Shown: piece by piece, positions 11,982-23,200 of the stretch
How the letters are laid out: each line of letters opens with the position of its first letter
How positions within the stretch are numbered: position 1 is the stretch's first letter
Assembly (NCBI GenBank): GCA_025738555.1
Contig: JAOVFP010000015.1
Coordinates: 2,542,001-2,606,000, forward strand
DNA from: Cyathus striatus
Lineage: Eukaryota > Basidiomycota > Agaricomycetes > Agaricales > Nidulariaceae
Length of the DNA stretch: 64,000 nt
Direction: 5' to 3'
Notes under the pieces: generated by a model
Seen by the model: the letters and a program-made list of their open reading frames with translations, nothing else
Told to the model about the DNA's origin: nothing
Databases searched by the model: none
Made by a program: the position numbers and the translations under genes

Positions 11982-12587
11982 CTACTGTTTCTTAGCGAGA
12001 GCACCATATTCCTGTTACAAATAATTTTAAAAAAGTATAATAGTGGAAGAAGGAAGTAACTTACATCTTTGACGTCCTTGGGAACTAGAGTGGTCCATAC
12101 AGCATTGAATTCTGCTGCTGTTGTGGTAGGATAAAACTTGCAGTATTCTGACACATAAAGATTTCTAAACAAAATGGTTAGCAATGGTCCTGAACAAAAG
12201 TATAGCTTACTTGGCATTTTGTGCAGCAGAAATCTTCATTGGTGCCCCTGTCTTTCCCTTCATGGACATTCACATTGGCGGCAGGGGAAACTGTGCAGAC
12301 CCTTGATCTCTGTCAGGCAGTTCATTGCCCGATGGAGAAGGAGTCAAAGGCACAGTGGAAGAACCTGGTGGTGAACATTGTAGGGAGACAGTATTTGCGG
12401 CCGGCAGCAATGGAGCTTCAGAGCCAGATGCACCTGGCAGCACCAAAGTGGTGGTGGTAACTGGTGGCAATGGTGCCAGATTGATGATAGAGGCTAGTGG
12501 TGGTAATGACACCAGATTAACAATGGGGCCAGTGGCGTCGTGAAGGCATGACAACAGCAGGAAAGATGAAGCCAAGTCATCTGTCAT
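11982..12587 (-). pseudogene. HMG-box-like protein relic inside hAT-a copy 1
   Basis: The first part (12270-12587) is about 105 codons, rich in Ser, Thr, Pro and Leu. It runs into an in-frame TGA at 12270-12272, then continues in the same frame (MSMKGKTGAPMKISAAQNAK). It crosses a short GT-AG intron (about 12,166-12,210), giving NLYVSEYCKFYP, TAAEFNAVWTTLVPKDVKD and, after a second intron, EYGALAKK. The pattern N-A-x-x-L-Y...YP..T..EF...W..L.P...K..Y..LAKK resembles an HMG box. It is a weak match by eye, and a transposon-specific DNA-binding domain is an alternative. The TGA probably replaced CGA, as in many frames of this window. Direction is opposite to the numbering of the host element. 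Confidence 0.4.
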
Positions 12588-12599
12588 AGGAGAGCCTGG

Positions 12600-13313
12600 C
12601 TCAGATCAATGCAGAGGGGAAGGAGGGACATTGAGAGATGGAGATGAGAGGATGTCATGGCCGAGAGCATTGAAAGGACTGAATGGTGACCATGAACAGA
12701 ACTGCATATATGCACTCAAATGTAAGATAACAACCTAGATCTTTCCAAATATATGTAGTATGAAGATGATAGTCAGTGAATGTCGATATGAAAGATTACA
12801 CTCACATTTCCCAGCATGTGCTACACTGGCTACAAACCCCAAGCACAACATTGGATCTGACACATCCAATACCAACTTCATAGGCAGACCCCTCCAACAA
12901 CTTGCTGAGGGAGTAAAATGGGGTTGAAAAGCTCATGAAAAGTGCCTGATATGAGGCATGTGAGGTTGATGTGAGCTGTGGGTCGATATGAGAGCATAAT
13001 AGCTTGTGAATGGTGTGGAGGACATGTCTGGCTGAGGGAACAAGTGCTCAGATTCCAAACAGGCAGTTAAATATACAATGAAGAGGTATGAGAAGGGGAG
13101 TGGAAGAGGAGGGGGGGGAGGCAGGGAGGCAGGGGAGGTGGGAGGTGGGAGGTGGAAGGTAGGGGGAAGGTGGTGGTAGAGAAGCAAGAGGGGTTTGGGC
13201 ATTGTTTGGCATGATATCAAAACAGCACACGGACCCTCTGAGCATCGAATGGGAAAACTCAAAAGACAAGTTACGACTTTGAGCTAAGTTCACATTCAAC
13301 AATGTGTTCTCAG
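12600..13313. other. Non-coding part of hAT-a copy 1 with a purine tract
   Basis: No gene recognised. At about 13,080-13,195 a G-rich purine tract with GGGAGGT-like units occurs. It is a low-complexity stretch that creates spurious Pro-rich open frames on the minus strand. Confidence 0.4.
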
Positions 13314-14159
13314 TGTCATGGGTGAAAGTTGATTTCACATAATGACATGAATACTGCTAAATCACTCAAAGATAGAAAAGCAAACACTTAGAAAACTTAA
13401 TAATACCTTAACAAACAATACTTAATATGCACTTCTATTTCACTATTAATCAGGAAAACCATACACAAGTAACTAATCAATACACTAACAAATAAAGCTA
13501 CATAAACACTAATAGTCCATCACCAATCAGAACAATTATACACAAACAAGTAACTACAATACTAGCTCATTATTAATCAAGATAAACATACACAAATACT
13601 TAGTCATACTACTGGACCAGCACTAATCAGAATAAACATCATCATACAAACAACTACACCAAGACTAATATGTACAAACAATTATACCCTGTACAAAATA
13701 AGAAAGCCTTCAGGTACAAACAAAAGAGCACCATTGTTCTCAAGAGCTATTAATAGCACAACCATTGTGCTAAATATACCCATTGTCTAAGATGCTGACT
13801 CATGCATCCTAAATTGGAGAACAATGGAGAAAAGGATGACTCATACTTTTCCCCAGTTGGAGAACAATGGGAAAGTAGGTGTGGGATATGATTAGTCAGC
13901 AGGAGGGTAAAAGGCATATAAGGAAGAGGAATTGGCCTAGTGTTGTTGTGCGGAGTGATCTGCTGCGAACTGAAATCAGTTCAGTCCACATTTGCTGACA
14001 GATCGCCTTTTGGAACGGAGTGAATTGTAAGCGATTTGAGTTCGCGATTTGAGAATGATCTGGTTGATGGCTCTCGCCAGATCATGTGATGCAATGACAA
14101 AAGCGTCGCGTCCTCGTCGCGTCATGAGCTGTTGTGCAAACCTGCTACTGTAGTACAAT

Positions 14160-14960
14160 CTTCTATGTTTTCTGCTGTCAACTCTCCTAAATGCAGCTAT
14201 TTGCTGTACAGAATATTTCAGCCACAATATACAGTGTGATATGGGGATATTTTTCATTTGAAATGCTCAGATACATGGATCTTGAATAGGTGAGTAGGCT
14301 GGAGCTTTCAAGTATCCTTTGAGTAATCCTCAAGTTACTGTTGAATTCCAGGAATTTGAGGTGTATTTTACTTTGGTAGGTCACGAATGACGTCCTCAAG
14401 CCATGCCACTGCAGAATTGAAGAATGTGAGCTTGAGAAATATGAACCTGTAGGTTTACACAATTTCCATGGGCACGATACCAGCGAGAACATTGTGCTAT
14501 TCTGGGAGGTAAGTGTTAGTTATGACAATACATTTATTCATTGATTAAAAACTATATCTAGCTAAAGAAGTGCTTATATCCACTTCCATCTTGTGTCGCT
14601 ATGGACACACTTCCCGTGTAGGCTTCTTTGGTGTTTGTGAACATGGATTTTCTTCGAGCAAGGAATCTGCAACATTACGCAGAAATCACATTGCAACTGA
14701 CTTATTCGAAGCTCTTCAAATTCTCAAGTTCTCATTCAAACAAAAATGCCTTACCTTTACTGATAATATTAAAGTTGAAAAATTGGAAGATTACTGTATA
14801 TGTGGTCCAGTAATGGCTTATGCTGCACAAGAGTCACTTACTAGGGGAAGACAGACTCAAAGAAATGGAAAATTCAAATGCCAACTCAGAAGGGTACTCT
14901 GCCCCAGTACTTGAATTACATTAACTACCGTAAATTATCTCTGTCTTGTAATACTAATGT
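14160..14960 (+). other. Unassigned coding-like stretch in the left part of hAT-b
   Basis: Between the hAT-b left end and the retroelement there are open segments with Cys/His-rich pieces. One at 14,392-14,511 reads LKPCHCRIEECELEKYE and stops at a good GTAAGT donor. Another, at 14,590-14,914, includes VCEHGFSSSKESATL and DYCICGPVMAYA. No family is recognised; they may be remnants of the hAT-b gene or of the retroelement 5' region. Confidence 0.25.
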
Positions 14961-15193
14961 TCTCAAATTTGGTAGTCTGACTTGGAGGGAACCGAGAGAG
15001 AGACGAGAGTCTTCGATGCCAGCGGGAAGGTGAAATGTGACCTCTTTCCTTTGTGCCACCATCCCCACTGCAACTCAAGGTCAACTCGCGCTAGACCTCG
15101 TCGAATTTCATCATACAACAGTGATCATATTAAAACAAAATAAAATATATACAGGTTATAGCACGAGAAAACGAAAGGTGTTTCTATGGAGTG

Positions 15194-16174
15194 ATGGCTA
15201 GGCTTACAAGAAACCCAGCAGAAGACATTTGTCCCAACTACCGAGACAACACATTCCGAGTAGTTCGAGAGGCATTAATGGCTGCTCCTGACCAGCAAGG
15301 AGCAACTGAGGAACAGATAGTTCAATGACTAGAGGGGATGTGGCAGGAAGCGCAACAGAATAGAATAGAAGCTTGGGAAGCACAGGTATGGGCAGATGAG
15401 AGGGAACAACAGAGGGAAGAGGAGCAGCAGCAGCTAAATGAAGAAGAACAAGGGCAAGAGAGGAATAGACAACGGCGACAAGAGGAGCAAGATGAGCAGT
15501 GGGTGGACAGCAAAGCAAGGAGCGAGCATGGAGGGGCAGTAGGTATACAGGGAAAAAAGAAAAAACAGATAATCCACAACACAGAGAGAGGAATTGCCAC
15601 AGTCTCAGCACACAGACCAGCCCAGTATGCCATAAACAAGATTCGGGCAGGTGCATATGTGGAAATGGATTATTTCACAAGGTGAGGCTGTATGTGCGCA
15701 GCAGAGAGGGCTGGGACAAGCATGACAGAAACCTTAGGCATCACAAATGAAAATGGTCAGATAGCCCTCCAATCCATCGCGGCAGCGAAACCATTGAAAG
15801 AGGTCCGGCCAGATGAGCAACTGTCATGGGGTGAAATAAGCCAAGCTCGATATACATTACTACGTACCATGATGAAAGCAGGCGAAGCAATGTGGGACCA
15901 GGAGGTGGTGAACTCATTTGCAGATTTCTACTTAGGGCTAGACGAACACCAAATGAGAGAAGAACCTTTCGGTGACGAGGCAATAGTGGAGTACCAGGCT
16001 CGGGCCAGAAGAGAATGGCATGACTTGCAGCTAAGTGGAGAAGGGATGAACTTGGTGATTATCAACAATACACTGCTGAAGAACATTCAGCAAGAAATTA
16101 TGATAAGGAAAGGAGCGGAAAGTATACGTGAGGTCAGTAACTTGTACTTCCAAATCTGTAGGAAAAAAGGCTGA
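15194..16174 (+). pseudogene. ORF1 (gag-like, coiled-coil) of the Ngaro-like element
   Basis: One frame runs from ATG 15194 to 16174, broken by TGA at 15326-15328 and 15683-15685. Both probably were CGA (Arg). Residues near 50-120 are extremely rich in Gln and Glu with heptad spacing (EREQQREEEQQQLNEEEQ), a coiled coil suited to particle assembly. The C-terminal part is an ordinary globular-looking segment (SWGEISQARYTLLRTMMKAGEAM). The assignment as gag rests on position before the reverse transcriptase and on composition. No conserved domain is recognised. Confidence 0.55.
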
Positions 16175-16355
16175 CGGAGTTCTTGGTCCTAAAATAACAC
16201 ATTAAAAAATCGTTCAACTCGGACACTCTACATTGAACACCATGTGGAAATGTGGATGCGGTTTATACACCCCACAACTATGGCCACATAATAATGTGGA
16301 CACACTTTCATGTTAATGCAAACATGGTTTTTTACACCAATGCGGATATGGCATA
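16175..16355 (+). repeat. Low-complexity insert between the gag frames
   Basis: The gag-side reading frame changes across this 180-bp stretch. It consists of diverged short units with ACACCAATG, ATGCGGATATGG and CATGGTTTT cores. It is probably a degenerate tandem expansion or an insertion that split a formerly continuous gag frame. Confidence 0.35.
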
Positions 16356-16922
16356 ATGCCAATGGGATCTTGGATTATGCGGGCGGTTATAACACCAATG
16401 TCAACATGGTTTTATCCAAAACCAATGACATGCAAGCAGATAAATGACATGGCACGTAGAGCAGCCCAATTACAGCTAGATACACCCAGAAAGCGGAAAG
16501 GGAGAGAGAGGTCAAGATCACCCTCCCCCAAAAGGGTGAGGAGGGCCTCAGGCCAGAGACAACGACGAAGGCGGAGTCCATCTCAATCCCCAAGCAGAGA
16601 AGGACATAGAGGAGGGCGACGGTTTTTTCAACAGGGCACAGCAGGACGACAGGGCGACTCCGTATGTGCTGTCTGCTTGGGTCGCCAAAAACACAATTAT
16701 GGAAGATGCAATGAAAAAGAGATATGGAACAGATCCAACAAAACATGGGCGATACGAGACGAAAACAGAAAACTCACAAAGCCGAATGGGGAGGGACTAT
16801 GTTTTCAGTGGCAATTACCAGGGGGATGCCAGAGCACAGCCCACCCAAAGAAACACCACTGCTCTAGTTGCAGGAACACAGACCACGGAGCTCAGGAATG
16901 TCCTCGAAGAGAGAAGATGTAA
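16356..16922 (+). pseudogene. Zinc-finger gag segment of the Ngaro-like element
   Basis: An open frame of 188 codons. The middle is Arg/Ser-rich (GRERSRSPSPKRVRR, RQRRRRSPSQSPS), resembling a nucleic-acid-binding RS tract. Cys/His clusters follow: CAVCLGRQKHNYGRC, CFQWQLPGGCQS, and HHCSSCRNTDHGAQEC near the C-terminus. Such paired Cys-Cys-His-Cys clusters before a reverse transcriptase are typical of fungal YR-retroelement ORFs. Its end overlaps the start of the reverse-transcriptase frame in another phase, so expression may have needed a frameshift or reinitiation. Start not certain. Confidence 0.55.
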
Positions 16923-18876
16923 GCCACTCATGCCATATGTGGTGGAGGAGTGGGAAAAGGAATTACGCACATTGGGATTGGAAGAGAAGTACAGGACGGT
17001 CATCAAAGGACTACAGGAAGGATTTCATCTGGGCATCCCAACCATTACGAGGACGTTCACACCACCAAACCACAAATCCATCCAACAATACAAAGACGCA
17101 TACGAAGAGATCACCAGAAAGGAGTTCCAAAGTGGAAGATACTTGGGCCCCTTATCGCAGCAGCAAGTGGAGCACCTCATCAGTCCATTCCAAACCTCAC
17201 CATTATCCCTCATACCGAAAGCAGAGAAGCCAGGAAAATATCAGGCCATACACAATTTCTCATACCCACAAAAGCCAGTGGAAGAAGTGGAATCCATCAA
17301 CAGCCAGATTAAGGCGGAAGACTTCCCATGCACATGGGGAACTTTCTCAACAATATGTTTACTGGTGGCGAGATTACCAAAAGGATCCCAAGCCTCAATC
17401 CATGATGTCGCAGAAGCTTACAGGACCATACCAGCACATCCAGATCAATGGCCAGGGCTGGTGGTTAGACTCGAAGAGGAGGACAGCTTTGCCATTAATA
17501 CCAGTGACAATTTCGGAATGTCATCAGCAGGGGGAGCATTCGGAGGATTGGCGGATGCAGCATTGGAAGTGGTCAGGCGCAAGGGGATGGGACCCATATC
17601 CAAATGGGTGGATGACCACTTCTTCATCCGGATACTGCGAGAATATCTTGATGAATACAATCACAAGAGAGAGCAATGGGAAAGAGAGATCGCAGAGAAT
17701 GGAGAAAAAATACATGAGCAGTGTCGCATATGGTATAAAGGAAAACCAACACCAGGCGGCAGAGTGGAAGAATATGACGAGGATATGTCCGCAAGGTTTA
17801 GGGACCTGGCATTTGAAAAGCGAGGGACAAGCAAAGTGGAGGAGCCATATTGTTATAACGACAATGACATTGAAGAAATATCAAACCAATTGGGAATTGT
17901 ATGGGAGAAATCAAAAACAGTCTTGTTCCAATCGGTTGTCCCATTCTTGGGCTTTAGCTGGGATCTGGATAGCAAAACAGTATCACTACTGGATACAAAA
18001 TGTGAAAAATACTTACAAGCAATCAGAGAGTGGAAGGAAAGAAAGCGGCATAACCTCAAACAGGTGCAGAAGCTATACGGAAAGTTATTACATACTACAC
18101 TCATTGTTCCAAAGGGATGAGTGTACCTCACCAAGTTGGAGGCCATGCTGGGGACTTACACCAACCATCCTTTCATTATGCACCACCCACCAAGACACAC
18201 AAACCAAGACATATTATGGTGGGAGCGAGTACTGGAACAGCCAATCCTTTCCAGAAATATCCCAATACCAATCACTGTCCTCGACATTGAAGTGTACTCA
18301 GATGCTAGTTCAGCATGGGGAATTGGAATCACAGTCGGGAAGCAATGGAGAGCATGGAGGTTACGAGCAGGTTGGAACACAGATGGGCGAGATATCAGGT
18401 GGGCAGAAGCAGTTGGCTTCGAACTCCTCATACATGCAATTGTCCAAGGAAAAACTAAGAATGAAAGCGGAAAACACTTCTGGATCAATGGCGACAACCA
18501 AGGAGTGGTGGAAGGGTGGTGGACTGGGAGAAGCAGAGGATGGAGAGTCAATGAGGTGTTTAGGAGGATTTACGAAATATGCAAAGAGCAATGCATCACA
18601 ATGCACACCCAATACATACCAAGTAAGGAGAACCCAGCGGACAATCCTTCGAGAGGAATATACCCAGCAGCCAACCTACTATTACCTGAAATCCCGATCC
18701 CAAATGTATTACGAGCATATGTCTTCAACTTCGACAACCCAGAAGTCCAATCATGGCCCAAATGGACACCCATGCGAAAACAGCAGCACAGCAATGAGGA
18801 GTGTAAGCGGAGGGAGGATGGGGGACACCAAAGACGGGATGAGATGTGGACGGCTGAGCGCAATGCACCAGAGTAA
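16923..18876 (+). pseudogene. Reverse transcriptase plus RNase H of the Ngaro-like element
   Basis: One frame (open from 16666) continues to 18876 with a single TGA at 18118-18120, probably a lost Arg codon. RT motifs: HDVAEAYRTIPAHP (motif A with catalytic Asp), FGMSSAGGAFGG (motif B) and KWVDDHFF (motif C, VDD catalytic pair). The long acidic insertion between motif C and the thumb is usual in DIRS-like RTs of basidiomycetes. RNase H motifs: VYSDASSAWGIG (Asp), WAEAVGFELL (Glu), INGDNQGVVEGW (Asp) and NPADNPSRG (Asp). All catalytic residues appear intact, so the TGA is the main visible lesion. Substrate: element RNA/DNA hybrid during retrotransposition. Confidence 0.85.
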
Positions 18877-18879
18877 GGG

Positions 18880-20110
18880 CAGTCAACGAGGGGTGGCAGA
18901 GAGAAGAGGAGGTAGAGCGGAAGTAAGTCAGCTACCAGTGCGAAATGATCGCCTGATACGAACACAACGGCCAATGCCTTACCTGGCACTTCTAACACTG
19001 ATAGCATCCCACCTAAGACCACAGTGTTTAGCCAGAGAAAGACTAACGAAATGGAAACCGATACACACCAGACCAAACACAGAGCCAGGATTGCGAGAGG
19101 AAGACTGGAAGAAAGTGGAGGAGGTGTTGGCACTGTCACTGGAAGAGTCAACGAAGACAGCATACACTAGCAGTTTGTTGGCATTTCATGTATTTTGTGA
19201 CAGAAGACAGATCTCAGAAGAAGACAGAGCACCGGTGAAACAAGGGGTATTGGCAGCATTCATAGCGCACATGGCAAATAGTTACTCTGGAAAGACGATA
19301 AGGAATTACATTCATGGTGTTAGGGCATGGCACATCCTACATGGCATGAGATATGAGGTCAACCAACTAGAGATTGATACCCTACTCACCGGAGCGGACA
19401 AGTTAACACCAGCTTCTTCAAAAAAGAGCAAAAGAGAACCAATCACAGTTGAACACATCGTGAAAATAAAGGGCAAATTGGACCTGCACGAACCTTTAGA
19501 CATAGCAGTGTATGCATGCCTAACAACATGCTTTTATGTGACAGCTCGGCTGGGGGAGTTCACAATGGAGCGCATTAGCGATAGAATAAACTCACAATGG
19601 CATATAACAACTTACCACCTGTCAAAAATGCAGGACCGGGAGGGATGAGAAGTAACCAACCTGAGGCTTCCCAGGACGAAGGTAGCAGCCAATGGGGAAG
19701 ACGTATTCTGGGTGCAACAGAACGGCCCAACAGACCCAGAGGCCACAATGGGACAGCACCTACGACTAAACAACCCCCCCCCAGAGGCCCACCTATTCAC
19801 ATACCAGGACAGGAAAGGAGAGTACAGATCACTCACCAGGAATACTTTTCTAAAACGGATAGGGGAAGCCTCCAAAGCAGCCGGATTGAAGTCGATCCAG
19901 GGGCATAGCATTCAGATAGGATCCACGCTGGAATATCTACTGAGGGGAATGCCGTTCAATGTAATGAAAACTAAAGGACGATGGTCAAGTGACGCCTTTC
20001 AGCTTTACTTGCAGAAACATGCACAGGTTGCAGCCCCCTACATCCAAGCGGTTCCGGAAATCCACTTGGAATTCATCGGTCGCACCGTTGCAGCGGAGCC
20101 AAGCGAATGA
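18880..20110 (+). pseudogene. Tyrosine recombinase of the Ngaro-like element, catalytic Arg lost
   Basis: Frame shifted +1 relative to RT/RNase H; one TGA at 19646-19648 (again in an Arg-codon context) splits it. The N-terminal core-binding domain is EESTKTAYTSSLLAFHVFC...GKTIRNYIHGVRAWH. The catalytic domain has Arg I in VTARLGEF and the nucleophile Tyr in FQLYLQKH. The H-x-x-R box reads GHSIQIG: the second catalytic Arg is Gln (CAG), explained by one CGG-to-CAG transition at a CpG. So the recombinase would be inactive even without the stop. Role by family: integrates a circular dsDNA intermediate without making target duplications. Confidence 0.82.
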
Positions 20111-22269
20111 CGACCATAACCACACAAGCAAAGGGCAGAATATCATAACGCGGTAAGCATTGCAGTCTTTCCTAAAATGTGGGAGACGAGACTCACTCGA
20201 CGCGTCAAGACTAATAAGCGGGTGTCGGCGCTCGTCTCGGCCCCCAAGAAGCGAAAGGGATTCAAGTTGGGAGATGTGCACTTCGTGCACGACCTCACCC
20301 ATACCTTGCCGGCATTATTACAGTAATACTTTTGCTTGATAGATATATAGACACATAATTAGAGACACATAACATGTTACAGCAGTTAGAACCACGACAT
20401 TAATACAGGATAACACTACATTACTCTAATGGAATCTCGAGCACGAGTCAAAGACCATGTTCACAAAGGAAGCTGGTCTTTGGTAACCGTATATGGCACT
20501 TAGCCTGGAGTCTGGAGCCTGTTGCCCAACTTGCCATTTGATTGGCTGTTGACTTTAACTCTGATATAGCACCGAAATCATGAACTAGATCACCACTCCA
20601 ATCGTTTCAAATCATGAAAACAATTTGCAGCGAACTATCTTTAAAATTTCAGATCAGTTCACTCCACATCAGTCCGCAACAACACTAAATTGGCCTGTAG
20701 AATTAACAACTTATACCTAGTTTACATTTGTTTGTATCCCTTTGCAGTTGTAGCACACAACCCTTACCTACTAAATATAACCTATATACTTCCCCTCTAC
20801 TCAGTACATGTATTGTCAGAGTCACATATAAAGTGTCAATAGTAAAGTGTGAAACTAATTTGTATTATTTGTGTCTACTCAGATAGTAAGGCACCGTATC
20901 TTCATAAAGTAACAGCAGCAGCAGCATTGTATTTGTGTCCACTCAGATAGTGAGGCACCGTATCTTCGTAAAGTAACAGCAGCAGCAGCATTGTATTTGT
21001 GTCCACTCAGATAGTGAGACACCATAACTTTGTAAATTATATATGCACCCCAGCTGTGAAGTTAGGAGCAGAAATCGTCAGGGACCTCAACTCCACTTCA
21101 ACCTTCACCATAATAGTGACCTATACCTTCAGCCTACCCTTCACCTGCAAGCACTTGCCACAATCTTAGCTGTTGTGTTTGTAATTTGCCTACTCTTCTA
21201 GAGTTACCCAACCATCCCATATCCTTATTTACATTCCATCCTACTACCAAACCTCTTGAGTTAAGGAGAATATCTACAAATAATATCCCCCAACACTCAG
21301 GTGCAAAGCACAAACAAAGTCAATTCCTGCTGACCACCTTAGATAATCATTATCTTAAACTGACATCAGTACTAGGAAAGAAATGTATGAAGTGCAAATA
21401 TTGCAAGTGCGAATGAGATTGACTTGGAATAAGATTAGAAGAGATTAGATAAGTACAAATTTTGCAGTGTTCATTGCAGTGTTTTCAGTTGAGCTCAGAT
21501 TTTACCAGACATGTCAGATTTGGCCAGACCACACCTGACAGTCCTGACCACACCCACATGACTTTTGACTGGGCTTCAAGACTCATAACCTGCAGGAACT
21601 CATAGGTATTATATGGAGTAAAAGGTGGCACAAATGAGGTTGCTGTGGGCATAGTATCTTTAATGAGCATTTAGTACTGTATTAAGCATTTCTTCGGTTT
21701 AGCATTTTGTTCAACTCGCAGGGTTGAGCTTAGGTGATATACTTATATACAACTCATTAAAACTAACATAGCTACTCCAATTCGTTTTGTATCGTCTTGA
21801 TATTAGAAATCTGAATAGTCAGTTGCTGCACGGTTATAACGGCTCTACGTTCATATTTTTTGCCCGTCTCGTTCCGCTTCTATAAATGATATTGTCTGCC
21901 TCTTCCCCTGTAAACAGATATTAGGATTCCTCTTCTAAATCACACTCACTCATTTCATTTTTTGACAGACATATTTTACTAGTATATACTGTGTACATGT
22001 GCTATGGGGCCTGCTGCATATCACTGTGTATTGGACTTTATACAATATTTATTTATGTTTCTTCTCTGTTCTGTAGAATTTTACAATCTATAGTATTTTT
22101 GCTTCACTTCATCCAAAAATATGGGATAGACTAGCCCACTACAGCTGTTTCATTAAAATTATATGTTTTTTGTGTTCTTGCAGATAATAATGTGTATAAT
22201 AGGACAGTATTTAAGAAAAACAAAGCAGGCTCAATATGAGCAATAAAATTGAAGGGGTTCTGAAGGAGT

Positions 22270-22800
22270 ACTAATAGAACAAGAACAAATTTACCAATCG
22301 ATATGATTGTTGGTGTATCGTGATGGTATTGTAAAGGGCCATAGCTATGTAAATTTGTAAGAGCAATGCACTCAAAATGACCACACATTGTATAATATAC
22401 TGGGAGGAAGAGATATTTAAAGATCTTACTTGTAGCATCAGAACGAAGTATCCTATCATGGTGGTTGTATGTGCATTATGAATATATTCGTAATAGTAAT
22501 AGCTACATATGTTATATAGTGTAAATGACTTGAAACACTCACATAAAGTTGAAGTATACTTCAAGTTGGTTGAGAGTAGAATATGTTGATATATTACTAA
22601 TATCACAGGAACGAATTGTCCGATCTTCATGGTTGTTAGCGCGTTATGAAGGTAAATATAATGATAATGCATACCTAAATTTATGGGCGAATTAGGCTTG
22701 AATTGATCTGTGCAAAGTTGAAGTATTCTGCAAGTTGGTTAGGAGAAGATGTTGAAGATACTACATACAGCACCAGTATGAAATGTCTAATCGTGGTACT
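22270..22800. repeat. Tandem array of about 165 bp in hAT-a copy 1
   Basis: Four diverged units, best recognised by related cores at about 22,277, 22,440, 22,605 and 22,770 (for example CAGAACGAAGTATCCTATC and CAGGAACGAATTGTCCGATC). Units differ by many substitutions, so the array is old. It lies close to the right TIR. Confidence 0.6.
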
Positions 22801-23200
22801 CATTAGTGTGTTATTACCATATTTCGATAGGTCATAAATACCAAAAATTTTGAGGGGAACAGGTGTGATCTAACCAACTGAGTTGAGGTGTACCGGAAGG
22901 GGGATATGGTGGTGGCAGTGCATATTTCTTGTGGGTAACCCATGACCTGCATACCCACCAGAAAAATACCCATGGTATACGGGTATGGGTCATCATGGGT
23001 ATGGGTACAGGTTGGGCTCGAGATACCCATGGGTTATCCATGCCATTGCCTATATATATGAGGGTGGGAGTTAGACTGCTGCACAGTCTTGAATACATGG
23101 GGAGGAAGGGCCCTAAGCACCAACAAGGATTCCAGCATTAGATAATATTGAGATACTAGATAGACTGGATTAAGTATTTGAATGTATAAGTAGATAAGTA

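Larger units (their letters stand above)
15000..20330 (+). mobile_element. Ngaro/DIRS-like tyrosine-recombinase retroelement (approximate limits)
   Basis: Order on the plus strand is ORF1/gag, zinc-finger gag, reverse transcriptase plus RNase H, then tyrosine recombinase. No aspartic protease, DDE integrase or methyltransferase block is seen. Lack of a DIRS methylase domain favours Ngaro, but terminal split repeats were not resolved by eye, so family and ends are approximate. The 3' tail at 20,190-20,270 includes an inverted pair GGAGACGAG/CTCGTCTC and GTGCACTTCGTGCAC. CpG is still frequent, so this is one of the younger layers, yet the coding frames are already broken. Confidence 0.75.
13938..20687. 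mobile_element. hAT-b element carrying the Ngaro-like retroelement
   Basis: Starts TAGTGTTGTTG and ends CAACAACACTA, perfect 11-bp inverted ends; similarity continues inwards (TGCGGAGTGATCTG on the left against CAGATCAGTTCACTCC on the right). Flanked by identical 8-bp AATTGGCC (13930-13937 and 20688-20695). The undisturbed LTR-B copy at 34153-35492 shows the empty target without duplication. These are hAT hallmarks. No hAT transposase is recognised inside. The interior is mostly a tyrosine-recombinase retroelement, so hAT-b is probably a short non-autonomous element invaded later. A single composite unit cannot be excluded. Confidence 0.85.
13314..21365 (+). mobile_element. Solo LTR, family LTR-B, interrupted by hAT-b
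   Basis: The LTR starts TGTCATGGGTGAAAGTTGA at 13314 and ends ...CTTAAACTGACA at 21365. The insertion 13938-20687 (plus its duplication) splits it, leaving about 1,290 bp of LTR. The 4-bp sequence TCAG flanks both sides (13310-13313 and 21366-21369). Two more copies occur, at 34153-35492 (inverted) and 38351-39792, and alignment to the inverted copy confirms that the two halves belong together. The right half has three tandem units of about 64 bp containing CACTCAGATAGTGAGGCACC and a CAG run (20,870-21,040). Scattered CATTGT/ACAATG motifs occur at 13,730-13,870. Confidence 0.88.
11152..23052. mobile_element. hAT-a element copy 1, outer shell of a nested stack
   Basis: Left terminus TAGGCAATAGCACAGG at 11152 and right terminus ending ...CCATTGCCTA at 23052 are inverted repeats of each other. 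They are flanked by identical 8-bp duplications TATATATG (11144-11151 and 23053-23060). TIRs starting TAG and 8-bp TSDs define the hAT superfamily. Subtracting the inserted LTR-B at 13314-21365 leaves about 3.85 kb of hAT sequence. No hAT transposase is recognised; the only coding relic is the HMG-like pseudogene at 11982-12587. Just inside both ends are GGGTATGGGTAC-type repeats. A tandem array with a unit of about 165 bp lies at 22,270-22,800. Confidence 0.88.

Noticed and set aside
15204..15656. Minus-strand Leu/Ser/Cys-rich frames suggesting a membrane protein
   Set aside because: They are the antisense of the Gln/Glu-rich coiled-coil ORF1, which always yields Leu/Ser/Cys-rich shadows.
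16868..18870. The front part of a 926-codon plus-strand frame through the RT region
   Set aside because: Only the part after about 18,880 resembles protein (recombinase). Before that it is the off-frame reading of RT/RNase H, rich in Ser, Thr and Lys.
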